The notes below the pieces were generated by a model. It saw nothing but the letters and a program-made list of their open reading frames with translations. It searched no databases and was not told where the DNA came from. Of a stretch of DNA of 64,000 bases, positions 8,970 through 17,958 are shown in pieces. Numbering within the stretch: the stretch's first letter is position 1; every line of letters starts with the position of its first letter. The position numbers and the translations under genes were made by a program. This stretch comes from Clostridiaceae bacterium AF10-41 (lineage in GTDB: Bacteria; Bacillota; Clostridia; Clostridiales; Clostridiaceae), in contig JAQCTH010000009.1 in NCBI GenBank assembly GCA_027686065.1, positions 1-64,000 on the forward strand. The letters are read 5' to 3'.

Positions 8970-9188
8970 ATGATAGAAAGAAGTGCAAAAATGACTTTTA
9001 AAGATGTTTCAGGAAAAAAGGTTAACTTAATAGTTAAAGATGTTAAGGAAAATGTTTTAGATGCTGACATTTCTGCTCTTATGGATTCTGTATTAACTAA
9101 TAAGTTAATAAAAACAGAAGCAGGTGATCTTGTGGAAATGGTAGAAGCTAAGGTTATAAATAAAGAAACAACAACTGTTGCTCTTTAA
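8970..9188 (+). CDS. DUF2922 family small protein
   Basis: This 72-residue protein starts at ATG 8970 behind AAAGGGGGG. It reads AKMTFKDVSGKKVNLIVKDV, ALMDSVLTNKLIKTEAGDLV and EAKVINKETTTVAL, fitting DUF2922. Its function is unknown. It is usually found, as here, next to a DUF1659 gene, and both open with a beta-strand pattern. It ends with a GTGTCCAA-type hairpin terminator. Confidence 0.75.
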   Translation: MIERSAKMTFKDVSGKKVNLIVKDVKENVLDADISALMDSVLTNKLIKTEAGDLVEMVEAKVINKETTTVAL

Positions 9189-9198
9189 TTTAATATAT

Positions 9199-9229
9199 AG
9201 AGTGTCCAAGTTATTTGGACACTCTTTTT
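9199..9229 (+). terminator. GTGTCCAA-type hairpin terminator (copy 1)
   Basis: AGAGTGTCCAA pairs with TTTGGACACTCT followed by TTTTT. It is the first of five related terminators between 9.2 and 23.4 kb. Confidence 0.85.
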
Positions 9230-9450
9230 AGCTGCTTTGAATTATTATATGAAAATGAATTACTTTAAATGCAGTTATGGAAGCCATGTCTGAAATTAAA
9301 AAAAGAAGTTGGAATTATTGATACATTAAAAGCAGCTAAAAAGCTGTATTTTATTTTAACTAAATAAAATATAGGTTATAATAATAATATAAATACGTTA
9401 ATATAATTGTAAAAGAAAAATTGCTATATATTTTCCTGAAGGGATTAGTT

Positions 9451-9852
9451 ATGGATGAATTAAAAAATATAAGATGGAAACAAAGATTTGAAAATTTTAA
9501 CAAATCATATATGCTATTAGAAAAGTACTCAAAAAAAGAAGGCTTATCAGAGCTTGAGCAGGCTGGAATAATACAATTTTTTGAAATGACTTTTGAATTA
9601 GCTTGGAAAGTTTTAAAGGATTATTTAGAAGCGGATGGTTATATGTTGAAAAGTCCGAGAGAAACTATAAAGCAGGCTTTTCAAAATGAAATAATTAATG
9701 ATGGTCATGCATGGATTGATGCTTTATCAATTAGAAATTTAACTATACATACTTATGATGAAAAATTAGTAGCGAAATTAATTAAAGATATAGTAAATAT
9801 TTATTTCCCAGAATTAAAAATTTTACATGATAAATTAGAGAAGGAATTATAA
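9451..9852 (+). CDS. HepT-like (HEPN) toxin, nucleotidyltransferase partner
   Basis: The 133-residue product starts at ATG 9451 behind GAAGGGA; the TTG start at 9421 is less likely. It is an all-alpha protein of the HI0074/HEPN type (FFEMTFELAWKVLKDYLEAD, SPRETIKQAF). The motif R95-NLTI-H100-T-Y102 is the RX4HXY signature of HepT-type HEPN RNases or substrate proteins. The next gene is its MNT-type nucleotidyltransferase, four bases on. Together they look like a type VII HepT/MntA toxin-antitoxin module, in which MntA inactivates HepT by AMPylation of the tyrosine. That mechanism is known for the family and not shown here. Confidence 0.8.
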   Translation: MDELKNIRWKQRFENFNKSYMLLEKYSKKEGLSELEQAGIIQFFEMTFELAWKVLKDYLEADGYMLKSPRETIKQAFQNEIINDGHAWIDALSIRNLTIHTYDEKLVAKLIKDIVNIYFPELKILHDKLEKEL

Positions 9853-9855
9853 GTT

Positions 9856-10161
9856 ATGTATGGATTATTAGATAAAGATATAGATTATATTATTGATGCT
9901 TTAAATAAATTTCCACAAATAGAAAAGGGAATTATTTTTGGCAGTAGAGCAATGGGAAATTATAAGAAAGGATCAGATATTGATTTAGCAATAATAGGAG
10001 ATAAAATAACAAATAATGTTTTATATGATTTGCATGACTATTTAAATGAGATATATCCTTTACCATATTTTTTTTATATATTATATTATGATGATATAAC
10101 TAATGAAAATTTAAAAAAGCATATTGATGATTTTGGAAAAATTGTATATGAAAGAAATTAA
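9856..10161 (+). CDS. MntA-like minimal nucleotidyltransferase (antitoxin)
   Basis: This 101-residue MNT-type nucleotidyltransferase has the family signature GS (Gly29-Ser30, FGSRAMGNYKKGS) followed by Asp41-I-Asp43, which bind metal and ATP. It is cotranscribed with the HepT-like gene. The inferred role is to neutralise that protein by adding nucleotides. It ends in a hairpin terminator at 10200. Confidence 0.8.
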   Translation: MYGLLDKDIDYIIDALNKFPQIEKGIIFGSRAMGNYKKGSDIDLAIIGDKITNNVLYDLHDYLNEIYPLPYFFYILYYDDITNENLKKHIDDFGKIVYERN

Positions 10162-10199
10162 AGGGTAAGTTCATTAACATATACGAAATTTCTTCTGAA

Positions 10200-10232
10200 G
10201 CAGATGAAGGCAAAAATTCATCTGTTTTTTCT
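10200..10232 (+). terminator. hairpin terminator after HepT/MntA
   Basis: GCAGATGAA pairs with TTCATCTG and is followed by TTTTTT. Confidence 0.8.
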
Positions 10233-10242
10233 TGAGAAATTA

Positions 10243-10407
10243 TAAAAATATTTCTTCACATGCTACAGATGATAATTTAGTAGAATTATCTGATGCAGTT
10301 GAAAGTCTTATGGATTACACAGTAAGCACAATCCATAAGCTGGAGATCTTGTAGAAATGGTAGAAGCTAAAGTTATAAATAAAGAAACAACAACTGTTGC
10401 TCTTTAG
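10243..10407 (+). pseudogene. chimeric remnant: DUF1659 front fused to DUF2922 tail
   Basis: Positions 10243-10335 almost match 8780-8870 (the middle of the DUF1659 gene). Positions 10339-10407 almost match the last 70 bases of the DUF2922 gene at 9119-9188. The join removes the end of one gene, the spacer and the start of the other, and the DUF1659 frame soon stops. There is no start codon. This is the scar of a duplicated pair that suffered an internal deletion, and it carries its own copy of the downstream terminator. Confidence 0.85.
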
Positions 10408-10416
10408 TTAGTATAT

Positions 10417-10444
10417 AGAGTGTCCAAATTTGGACGCTCTTTTT
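10417..10444 (+). terminator. GTGTCCAA-type hairpin terminator (copy 2)
   Basis: AGAGTGTCCAAA pairs with TTTGGACGCTCT, followed by TTTTT. It was duplicated together with the DUF pair remnant. Confidence 0.85.
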
Positions 10445-10613
10445 AGTTTGAAAAAATTTCAAAATTATTGACTACGTTTTCAATAGATGGTAGTATAAGG
10501 TTATCAACTTAATGTGTTAACCTGTTAATATGTTGTGAAGGGGGATAGGAAAATAAAATAGGGATAAGGCTTTTGCAAAATTTTTAAAATTAAACTATAT
10601 GAGGTGGTATATT

Positions 10614-13600
10614 ATGAATAATACATTTATAACAGGAGTTGCGCTTCTTTTATCGACAACATATATGACTCCTACAGTTCTAAACAACATTGATTTATCT
10701 AATGTTAATTCTAATAATTCAGCTATTGTAAGCTATGTATCTAATACATCACAAATTGAAAATGAATTTTCTACTATAAAAAATAACTATAAATATTTTC
10801 TACTTGGTACTGAAGAAACTAATTCTAATGATTTATTAAACTCTAAAATAAGTAACATAATTAAAAAAGGTAAGGCGGCCTTAGATATTTATGTTAAATC
10901 AGGAGATACATTATTTAATGGAAGCCCATTAGACAATCAAGATACAGCCAATAATCTAAATAATAGTTATACCAAGATATATGAAATGGCTTTATTATAT
11001 AGCACTCCAGCTAGTACAAACCCTTATTATAAAAATGAAGATTTAAAAAATAAAATTATAGAAGGGTTAGATTGGTTATACACTAATTATTATTCTAAGG
11101 TTTCTGAAGGTTATTACGGAAATTGGTTCCATTGGGAAATTGGTATGTCTCAAAATATTACAAAAACTTTGATGCTTTTGGAAGATGAAATAAATTCTTT
11201 TAATCCAAATTTTATTAGCTCATATGTTTCTATAATGGACAACTATATCCGTGGAGGATTAAAGGATGGTAATACAAATGGTGATGTAGATTTAACAAGT
11301 CGTTTTCATACTGGTGCAAATTTAGCTGATATAGCTTTTAATAGAATAATTCAAGGGGCTTTATTAAAGGATGAAAAAAGAATAGAAAAAGCAGTAAGTG
11401 ATATGATGACTGTTTATGAAACTATTGATCCTAATAATATCAAAAATGGAATAACTGATGGATTTTATGAAGATGGATCTTTTATACAACATCATAGAGT
11501 TGCGTACACAGGATCTTATGGTAAAGGATTACTTCAAAGAAGTATGCAAGCTATTTCTATATTAAATGGAACTAAATTAAGTGATGCCAATTTAGTTGAT
11601 AAAATGAATTTATGGATATATGATGCCTTTTCTCCTGTAATCTATGAAGGATATATGATGGAAATCGTTAAGGGTAGAAGTATTTCTAGAGTATCTACAG
11701 GATATAGTGATGCAGTTTCAATTATAGAATGTATGACTCAGTTAAGTGAAGCAATGAATAAAGAAGATGGTGAGGTACTAAAATCTCACATTAAATATAT
11801 TAATGATAAGGCGCCTATAGATACAAATGGATTCGTATCATTTAAATCAATAATAGATTTTAATTCCATTATTAAGGATGAAAGTATAATTGCTAAAAAT
11901 GCACTTGAAGCTTCTAAACATTACGGATTCAACTCAATGGAGAAAACAGTTCATGCTAGAGAAGGATATTCTTTTGCTATTTCAAGAAGTTCTAATCGTA
12001 TATCAAAATATGAATATATGAGTGGTGAAAATTTAAAACCTTGGTTCCAAGGAGATGGAGCTTTTTATTTATATCAATCAGGAAATAACCAAACTAATTC
12101 ATATGGAGCAAATTATTTTGCAACTATAAACCCGTATCGTTTACCTGGTACTACTACACCTAATGAAATAAGAAAGACTATCCCAGAACTGTACGGAAAA
12201 AACTGGTATGAAAATCCTGATCATGAACTTAATTTTACTTCATCCTCAGTATCACAAAATGATTATGTTTATTTTCCTGTAGGAACAAATAATTATTCTG
12301 GGGGAACAACTCTTGATCAATATGGAACTTCTGCTATGCAACTTGGTGATGATAATGCTTATGCAGCTAAACAAAAGGGAATATTATCAGAGGATTTTGT
12401 AGTTTATAAAAATAGTAATGCTAATAAATCTTGGTTTATGTTTGATAATGAAATTGTTGTACTAGGTTCAGGTATAAGTGATGATCTTGGAAGAGAAGTT
12501 ACTACTACTTTAGATAATCCTATGTCTCTACCATCTGAAAATATAACTTTACAAGGTAAAAATAAGATTTCTAGTGATATATTTACCTTAGAAAATGGAC
12601 AATATGATGATTTAGAGTGGATAAGTTATTCTTCTGACTCATCTAATTCAAATATTGGATATTATTTTCCTACAGGCAAAAAAATTATGATAAATAAAGA
12701 ATTAAGGTCTGCAAATTTAAGAGAAATTAGACAGTCAAATCCTAATCAAGTAGTAACAAATCAATTTACTACATTAACATATGAACATGGTGCTAATCCG
12801 CAAAATGATAGCTATGCTTATGTTATTTTACCTAACTTTAATAAAGAAAAAATTAGTGATTATGCGAATAGTCCTAAAATAAATATATTAGAAAATAATG
12901 CTTCAGTTCATGCAGTAGAACAAACAGATTTAGGTATTACAGGATATAACTTCTTTAATAATGAAGAAACTACAGTAGGAAATGTTACATCATTTAATCA
13001 AGCTTCGTTAATGATAAAAAAGGATGGTAATAAAGTTAAGCTTTCTGTTTCAGATCCTACCTTTGAATTAGAAAAGATACATTTAGTATTAAATATTCCT
13101 AATGCAAAGTTAGTATCTAGTAATGAAGAAATAGATGCAGCTATAAATGAAGATTCAATAGAACTTCTAGTTAATACAAAAGATGCTAATGGTTCTTCAT
13201 TTGAAGCAATTTTTGAACTTATTACTATAGATGATTTAAAGACTCTTATTTCAGAAGTAAAAGGATTAAATGAAAATGATTATACAGCTAAAAGTTGGAA
13301 TAACATGATAATATCATTGACAGCAGCAGAAGGTGTATCAAATAATGATACTCAAGATATTATTGATAAAGCATTTTCAGATTTGAAAGATTCTATCAGT
13401 AAACTCGAAAAAGTTTCTAGGGTAGAACTTGAGAAAATAATAAAAGAAGCAACAAAAATATCTTCAAAAGATTACACGAAAGAAAGTTGGAGTGTTTTTG
13501 AAACAGCATTAAATGAAGCTAGAAAAGTAAATGAAGATAGAGATTCAAAACAAAAAGAAATTGACGAAGTCATAATTAAATTACAAGCTGCAATAGATCA

Positions 13601-13718
13601 GCTTGTGGTTAAAGAGAATGATAAATTACCTTTAACTGGTGGAACTTCAACACTTGCATTGTCAGGTCTTGCAGCATTGTTTGTTAGTGCAGGGTTTATA
13701 TTAAGAAAAAGAAAATAG
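10614..13718 (+). CDS. LPxTG-anchored polysaccharide lyase family 8 (hyaluronate-lyase type)
   Basis: The 1034-residue product starts at ATG 10614 after GAGGTGG. A weak signal peptide leads into an alpha/alpha-toroid domain with PL8 motifs: NWFHWEIG, HTGANLAD (Asn236 is a probable active-site residue), and GSFIQHHRVAYTGSYG. The last holds the expected catalytic His293 and Tyr302. The C-terminal half is the beta-sandwich of PL8. Two FIVAR-type helical modules follow (about 880-1000), then LPLTG (1005-1009), a hydrophobic stretch and RKRK for sortase anchoring. The family cleaves hyaluronan, chondroitin or xanthan by elimination; hyaluronan or chondroitin is likely in a host-associated species. 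It stands alone, with a terminator behind it. Confidence 0.85.
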   Translation: MNNTFITGVALLLSTTYMTPTVLNNIDLSNVNSNNSAIVSYVSNTSQIENEFSTIKNNYKYFLLGTEETNSNDLLNSKISNIIKKGKAALDIYVKSGDTLFNGSPLDNQDTANNLNNSYTKIYEMALLYSTPASTNPYYKNEDLKNKIIEGLDWLYTNYYSKVSEGYYGNWFHWEIGMSQNITKTLMLLEDEINSFNPNFISSYVSIMDNYIRGGLKDGNTNGDVDLTSRFHTGANLADIAFNRIIQGALLKDEKRIEKAVSDMMTVYETIDPNNIKNGITDGFYEDGSFIQHHRVAYTGSYGKGLLQRSMQAISILNGTKLSDANLVDKMNLWIYDAFSPVIYEGYMMEIVKGRSISRVSTGYSDAVSIIECMTQLSEAMNKEDGEVLKSHIKYINDKAPIDTNGFVSFKSIIDFNSIIKDESIIAKNALEASKHYGFNSMEKTVHAREGYSFAISRSSNRISKYEYMSGENLKPWFQGDGAFYLYQSGNNQTNSYGANYFATINPYRLPGTTTPNEIRKTIPELYGKNWYENPDHELNFTSSSVSQNDYVYFPVGTNNYSGGTTLDQYGTSAMQLGDDNAYAAKQKGILSEDFVVYKNSNANKSWFMFDNEIVVLGSGISDDLGREVTTTLDNPMSLPSENITLQGKNKISSDIFTLENGQYDDLEWISYSSDSSNSNIGYYFPTGKKIMINKELRSANLREIRQSNPNQVVTNQFTTLTYEHGANPQNDSYAYVILPNFNKEKISDYANSPKINILENNASVHAVEQTDLGITGYNFFNNEETTVGNVTSFNQASLMIKKDGNKVKLSVSDPTFELEKIHLVLNIPNAKLVSSNEEIDAAINEDSIELLVNTKDANGSSFEAIFELITIDDLKTLISEVKGLNENDYTAKSWNNMIISLTAAEGVSNNDTQDIIDKAFSDLKDSISKLEKVSRVELEKIIKEATKISSKDYTKESWSVFETALNEARKVNEDRDSKQKEIDEVIIKLQAAIDQLVVKENDKLPLTGGTSTLALSGLAALFVSAGFILRKRK

Positions 13719-13757
13719 ACTTATATAAAAAATATAGTAATTACTTTTTAACTCACT

Positions 13758-13788
13758 AGTGTGTCCAAGTTATTTGGGCACTTTTTTC
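13758..13788 (+). terminator. GTGTCCAA-type hairpin terminator (copy 3)
   Basis: AGTGTGTCCAAG pairs with TTTGGGCACTTTTTT. It ends the PL8 lyase transcript. Confidence 0.8.
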
Positions 13789-13913
13789 TTAAATTAATAA
13801 TTATATCTTAACATTAACTATATATAATAGAGAACTTTATTTGATATGTTTTTTATGTTTGTAATAAAATGAATGTAGTATATAATAATTGTATAATAGA
13901 AAATAGTTTGATG

Positions 13914-13943
13914 TTGACAATCAAAGGAAGGCAAAGGTACTAT
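13914..13943 (+). promoter_or_regulatory. candidate sigma-A promoter of the neu operon
   Basis: TTGACA at 13914-13919, an 18-bp spacer, and TACTAT at 13938-13943, about 90 bases before neuA. The rest of 13789-14030 shows no other signal. Confidence 0.5.
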
Positions 13944-14030
13944 TTATATTGATAGTAATTATGCTATTGATATATTAATATATTTTATACAGTTAAGATA
14001 TTATAAAGTTTTTATAAGGAGAATTTTTAT

Positions 14031-14732
14031 ATGAAGGAAATACTTGCAATTGTGCCAGCACGAGGAGGATCAAAGGGGGTTCCAAGAAAAAATATTAAGG
14101 ATTTAAATGGAAAACCTCTTATAGCTTATACTATAGAAGCAGCTAGAGCTAGCAAATATATTGATAAAGTTATTGTATCTACTGAAGATACAGAGATAAA
14201 AGATGTTTCTGTTAAATTTGGTGGAGAAGTGCCTTTTTTAAGACCGGAGAAACTTGCAACTGATAGTTCGCCTAGTATAGATGCTATTTTATATACAATT
14301 AATAGGCTAAAGGAAGAATATAATTATTTCCCTAAATATGTGTGTTTGCTTCAATGTACATCGCCTTTAAGAAATGAGAAACATATAGATGAAGCTTTTT
14401 TAAAGCTTAAGGAAACGAATATGGATGCAATTGTTTCTGTATGTGAAGCTGAAGTTAATCCTTATTGGAGTAATGTATTTAAGGGAGATAAACTTGATTA
14501 TTTTTTAGAAGAAGGTAAAAATATAACAAGAAGACAAGATTTGCCTGATGTTTATAGAATTAATGGAGCTATATATATAATTAAAACAGATGTACTAATT
14601 GCAACTAAAACATTTGAACCTGATAATCTAACAGGTTACATTATGGATAATATGAGTTCTGTAGATATAGATACTTCTCTTGATTTTAGTATAGCTGAAC
14701 TTTTAATAAAGGAAGGTAATAAAAATGCGTAA
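14031..14732 (+). CDS. neuA: CMP-N-acylneuraminate cytidylyltransferase
   Basis: This 233-residue cytoplasmic enzyme couples CTP to a nonulosonic acid (sialic-acid type), giving the CMP-activated donor. The N-terminal nucleotide-binding signature PARGGSKGVPRKN (residues 8-20) is followed by family motifs such as LLQCTSPLRN and RRQDLPDVYRINGAIYI. Length matches bacterial NeuA without an extra domain. It is the first gene of a tight operon neuA-neuC-neuB and overlaps neuC by eight bases. The exact sugar (Neu5Ac or a relative such as legionaminic acid) cannot be fixed, although the NeuC neighbour favours a UDP-GlcNAc-derived product. Confidence 0.85.
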   Translation: MKEILAIVPARGGSKGVPRKNIKDLNGKPLIAYTIEAARASKYIDKVIVSTEDTEIKDVSVKFGGEVPFLRPEKLATDSSPSIDAILYTINRLKEEYNYFPKYVCLLQCTSPLRNEKHIDEAFLKLKETNMDAIVSVCEAEVNPYWSNVFKGDKLDYFLEEGKNITRRQDLPDVYRINGAIYIIKTDVLIATKTFEPDNLTGYIMDNMSSVDIDTSLDFSIAELLIKEGNKNA

Positions 14733-15876
14733 AATTGCAGTTGTAACAGGAACGAGAGCAGAATATGGATTATTAAAAAATATAATGAAAAAGATAAATG
14801 AAGATAATGATTTAGAACTTCAGCTTATTGTAACTGGAACTCACCTTTCAGAGAAATATGGAAAAACAATAAGTGAAATAATAGAAGATGGCTTTAAAAT
14901 AGATTATTCAATTCCAATTTTAATGGATGGCAATGATGGTGTAAACATTGCAAAGGAAATGGGATTATTAATGAGTAATTTGTCTGAAGTATTATCGAAT
15001 TTGAATCCTAATATACTTTTAATTCTTGGAGACAGATATGAAATATTTGCTGCAGCAGCAACTGCTATGGCTATGAATATACCTATAGCTCACATTTCTG
15101 GTGGGGAAGTTACAGAGGGAGCTATGGATGAGCAAATAAGACATGCTATAACAAAAATGGCACATATACATTTTCCAGGTGCTGATTGTTATGTTGAAAA
15201 TATTAAAAATATGGGTGAAGAAGATTTTAGAGTGTTTAATGTTGGAGATCCTGGAATCGAAAATATTAAACTAACAAAACTTTTAAGCAAAAAAGAAATT
15301 TTTGAAGACTTAGGTGTAGAAGTTGATGAAGATACACTTTTAGTAACTTATCATCCTGTTACGCTAGAGATTGATGATTTAGAGAGGCAAATAGATAATT
15401 TAATAAGTGCTCTTGATAAATTAAATAAAAGAATGGTAATTACATATCCAAATGCAGATAATGGTGGAAAGCTTATAATAGATAAATTAGAACAATTTAA
15501 ACAAAGAAATTCAAATGTTTATTTATACAAGAATCTTGGAAGTTTAAGATTCTTAAGTGTAATGAATTTATGTGGTGCTATAGTTGGTAATTCTTCAAGT
15601 GCATTAGTTGAGGCTCCTTTCTTAAAAAAGCCAGTTGTTAATATAGGTAATAGACAAAAAGGTAGACTTATGGCCGAAAATATTTTAAGCTGCGATTATG
15701 AAGCTAACAATATAGAAAGTGCTATTAACAAAGCAATGAGTCAAGATTTTAAAGAATTTGTAAAAACTATAGAGAGCCTTTATGGAGAAGGCAATACTAG
15801 TACTGAAATAGTTGAGGTACTAAAAACTATTGAACTTGGTGATAAATTATTAAAGAAAAAACTTATATGGAGTTGA
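14725..15876 (+). CDS. neuC: UDP-N-acetylglucosamine 2-epimerase (hydrolysing)
   Basis: The 383-residue protein begins KIAVVTGTRAEYGLLKNIMK, the classic start of hydrolysing UDP-GlcNAc 2-epimerases. It continues with LGDRYEIFAAA, HISGGEVTEGAMDEQIRH and GNSSSALVEAPFL. NeuC turns UDP-GlcNAc into ManNAc plus UDP, the first step of sialic-acid synthesis. It overlaps neuA, and neuB starts five bases after it. Length is normal and no motif is missing. Confidence 0.85.
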   Translation: MRKIAVVTGTRAEYGLLKNIMKKINEDNDLELQLIVTGTHLSEKYGKTISEIIEDGFKIDYSIPILMDGNDGVNIAKEMGLLMSNLSEVLSNLNPNILLILGDRYEIFAAAATAMAMNIPIAHISGGEVTEGAMDEQIRHAITKMAHIHFPGADCYVENIKNMGEEDFRVFNVGDPGIENIKLTKLLSKKEIFEDLGVEVDEDTLLVTYHPVTLEIDDLERQIDNLISALDKLNKRMVITYPNADNGGKLIIDKLEQFKQRNSNVYLYKNLGSLRFLSVMNLCGAIVGNSSSALVEAPFLKKPVVNIGNRQKGRLMAENILSCDYEANNIESAINKAMSQDFKEFVKTIESLYGEGNTSTEIVEVLKTIELGDKLLKKKLIWS

Positions 15877-15880
15877 TATT

Positions 15881-16885
15881 ATGTCAGTTTTAATTATTGC
15901 AGAAGCAGGAGTAAATCATAATGGTAATTTAGAAATTGCTAAAAATTTAATAGATATGGCTGTTGAATGTGGCGCAGATGCCATAAAATTTCAAACCTTT
16001 AAGGCAGAGGAAAGCACAGGGGCTTTTGCTGAAAAAGCTGAGTACCAAAAGGAAAACATGCCTATTGTAGAAAGTCAACTTGATATGATAAGAAAATTAG
16101 AGTTGCCTTTTGAAGAATTTAAAGTATTACAAGATTATTGTAATGAAAAAGGGATTTTATTTATATCCACACCAGATGGAACAGAGAGTTTAAACTATTT
16201 AGTTAGCTTAGATTTACCTATTATAAAAATTGGTTCTACAGAGGTATCTAATGTAGAATTTTTAAGAGAGCTTGGAGAAACAGGTAGAGAAATAATATTA
16301 TCAACTGGAATGAGCACATTAGGTGAAGTTGAAAAAGCTATAAATGTATTGAAATCTACTGGAAATAAAAATATCAAGATAATGCATTGTGTTACTGATT
16401 ATCCTACAGCAGTTGAAGATGTTAATTTATTATCTATGGTTACTATGAGAGAAGCATTTAAGGTTCCAGTAGGATTGTCTGATCATACTATGGGATGTGA
16501 AGCTGGTATTGCAGCAGTTGCTTTAGGAGCTGAATTTATAGAAAAGCATATAACTTTAGATAGAAATATGGATGGTCCTGATCATAAGGCTTCTATGCCA
16601 CCAGAAGAGTTTAAAGCCTTTGTAAACTCTATTAGAAATACAGAGAAACTATTAGGTGATGGAATTAAAAAACCTACAGCAAGGGAAAAGCTTATAATGA
16701 AGGATGTTAGAAGAAGCATAGTTGCAGCTGATGATTTGCCAGAGGGTATTATAATTGAAAAGCATATGCTTACTTATAAAAGACCTGGTTATGGTATTGA
16801 GCCAGAAATGACGAAGTACATATTGGGAAGAAAGTTAAACAGGAAAATAATGAAGGATGAGTTGATATTGTGGACAGATATATAA
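15881..16885 (+). CDS. neuB: N-acetylneuraminate synthase
   Basis: This 334-residue protein carries the NeuB TIM barrel (IAEAGVNHNGNLEIAKNLID, ADAIKFQTFKAEE, GLSDHTMG, EKHITLDRNMDGPDHKAS) and a C-terminal SAF/antifreeze-like domain (about 280-334). It condenses ManNAc, or a related 6-deoxy sugar in NeuB-like relatives, with phosphoenolpyruvate. Operon position between neuC and a DegT-like gene supports a complete path from UDP-GlcNAc to the CMP-sugar in this cell. The next gene overlaps its end by 16 bases. Confidence 0.85.
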   Translation: MSVLIIAEAGVNHNGNLEIAKNLIDMAVECGADAIKFQTFKAEESTGAFAEKAEYQKENMPIVESQLDMIRKLELPFEEFKVLQDYCNEKGILFISTPDGTESLNYLVSLDLPIIKIGSTEVSNVEFLRELGETGREIILSTGMSTLGEVEKAINVLKSTGNKNIKIMHCVTDYPTAVEDVNLLSMVTMREAFKVPVGLSDHTMGCEAGIAAVALGAEFIEKHITLDRNMDGPDHKASMPPEEFKAFVNSIRNTEKLLGDGIKKPTAREKLIMKDVRRSIVAADDLPEGIIIEKHMLTYKRPGYGIEPEMTKYILGRKLNRKIMKDELILWTDI

Positions 16886-17958
16886 AGCCTATTGGTGGAG
16901 AATTTTATTTTCAACATAATATATATAATAATGAAGCTAAAAATTTTGTTGAGAATGAAAACAGTATAAATTTTTTATCTGGTGGGCAAAGTTCACTGGC
17001 ATTTATTTTTCAAGCACTGAATTTAAAAGAGGGTGAATATGTACTACTTCCATCCTATTTGTGTCCTACAATGCTTATTAAATTGAAGGAAAGTGGAATA
17101 AAGTATGTTTTTTATAATATTAATAAAGATTTGTCTATTGATATAAATAGCGTAGAAGATGTACTTAATAAAGTAAATGTCAAGGGAATATTATTTATAA
17201 ATTATTTTGGTTTTTATCATAGTGTTACTACAAGAAAATATATTTTATCTCTTAAGAAAAGAAATATTAAGATAATTGAAGATTCGGTTCAAATGCTATG
17301 GTTTAATAAACAAAATAATTTTATTGGTGATTTTGTATTTAATAGTTATAGAAAATTCTTACCTATTGATGGAAGTTTATTAATTTGTAATGAAAAGATA
17401 AATTTACAAGATACTAACTACAAATATTATGAAACCATAAATAGAGCTAGAAGCTTTAAAACATTATGTATTGGTTTTAATATTGGCAATGAAGAGGAAT
17501 ATCTTGATTTATTTAATAAAGCAGAAGAATGTTATTATGAAAATTTATCTCCAAGAAAAATTGATGAAACATCTAAAAATTTGTTAGATAATATTGATAT
17601 AAGCTATATTAATAAAAGAAGAATAAATAATTTTATATATTTAGAAAAGAGCTTGGAAGAAATTAAGGAAATCAAGCCATTATTTTCTTCAACTGAAATA
17701 GAGGCTGTACCTCTAGGTTATGTTATCTTTGTAGAAAATAGGGATGAGCTTCGAAGGTTTTTAATGAAAAATAGAGTATATTGTCCTGTTCACTGGAATT
17801 TAAGAAATGAGGAGTGGATAGAGGAATATGATAATTCCCTTTATATATCTCAAAGAATACTTACTATTCCTATAGATCAAAGATATGATATTGAGGATAT
17901 GAAGAGAATTATACATTTAATTGAAGAATTTTATTTTACAAAAAGGATGTGCGACTAA
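16870..17958 (+). CDS. DegT/DnrJ-like PLP-fold protein
   Basis: This 362-residue protein starts at GTG 16870 inside neuB. The fold is that of PLP-dependent sugar aminotransferases of the DegT/DnrJ/EryC1 type: FLSGGQSSLAFIFQAL near residue 37, LLPSYLCPTMLIKL, KIIEDSVQ (PLP-contacting Asp), and FNSYRKFLPIDGSLL with a candidate Schiff-base Lys. Conservation is weaker than in canonical members, so substrate and even activity are uncertain. It is translationally coupled to neuB and to the acyltransferase-like gene behind it, which suggests a role in modifying or assembling the sialic-acid-containing surface polymer. Confidence 0.6.
   Translation: MDRYIKPIGGEFYFQHNIYNNEAKNFVENENSINFLSGGQSSLAFIFQALNLKEGEYVLLPSYLCPTMLIKLKESGIKYVFYNINKDLSIDINSVEDVLNKVNVKGILFINYFGFYHSVTTRKYILSLKKRNIKIIEDSVQMLWFNKQNNFIGDFVFNSYRKFLPIDGSLLICNEKINLQDTNYKYYETINRARSFKTLCIGFNIGNEEEYLDLFNKAEECYYENLSPRKIDETSKNLLDNIDISYINKRRINNFIYLEKSLEEIKEIKPLFSSTEIEAVPLGYVIFVENRDELRRFLMKNRVYCPVHWNLRNEEWIEEYDNSLYISQRILTIPIDQRYDIEDMKRIIHLIEEFYFTKRMCD

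Noticed and set aside
9240-9366. Possible broken small gene (MEAMSEIKK... then VGIIDTLKAAKKL in another frame)
   Set aside because: It needs a frameshift, has no recognised family and no ribosome site. Too weak to annotate.
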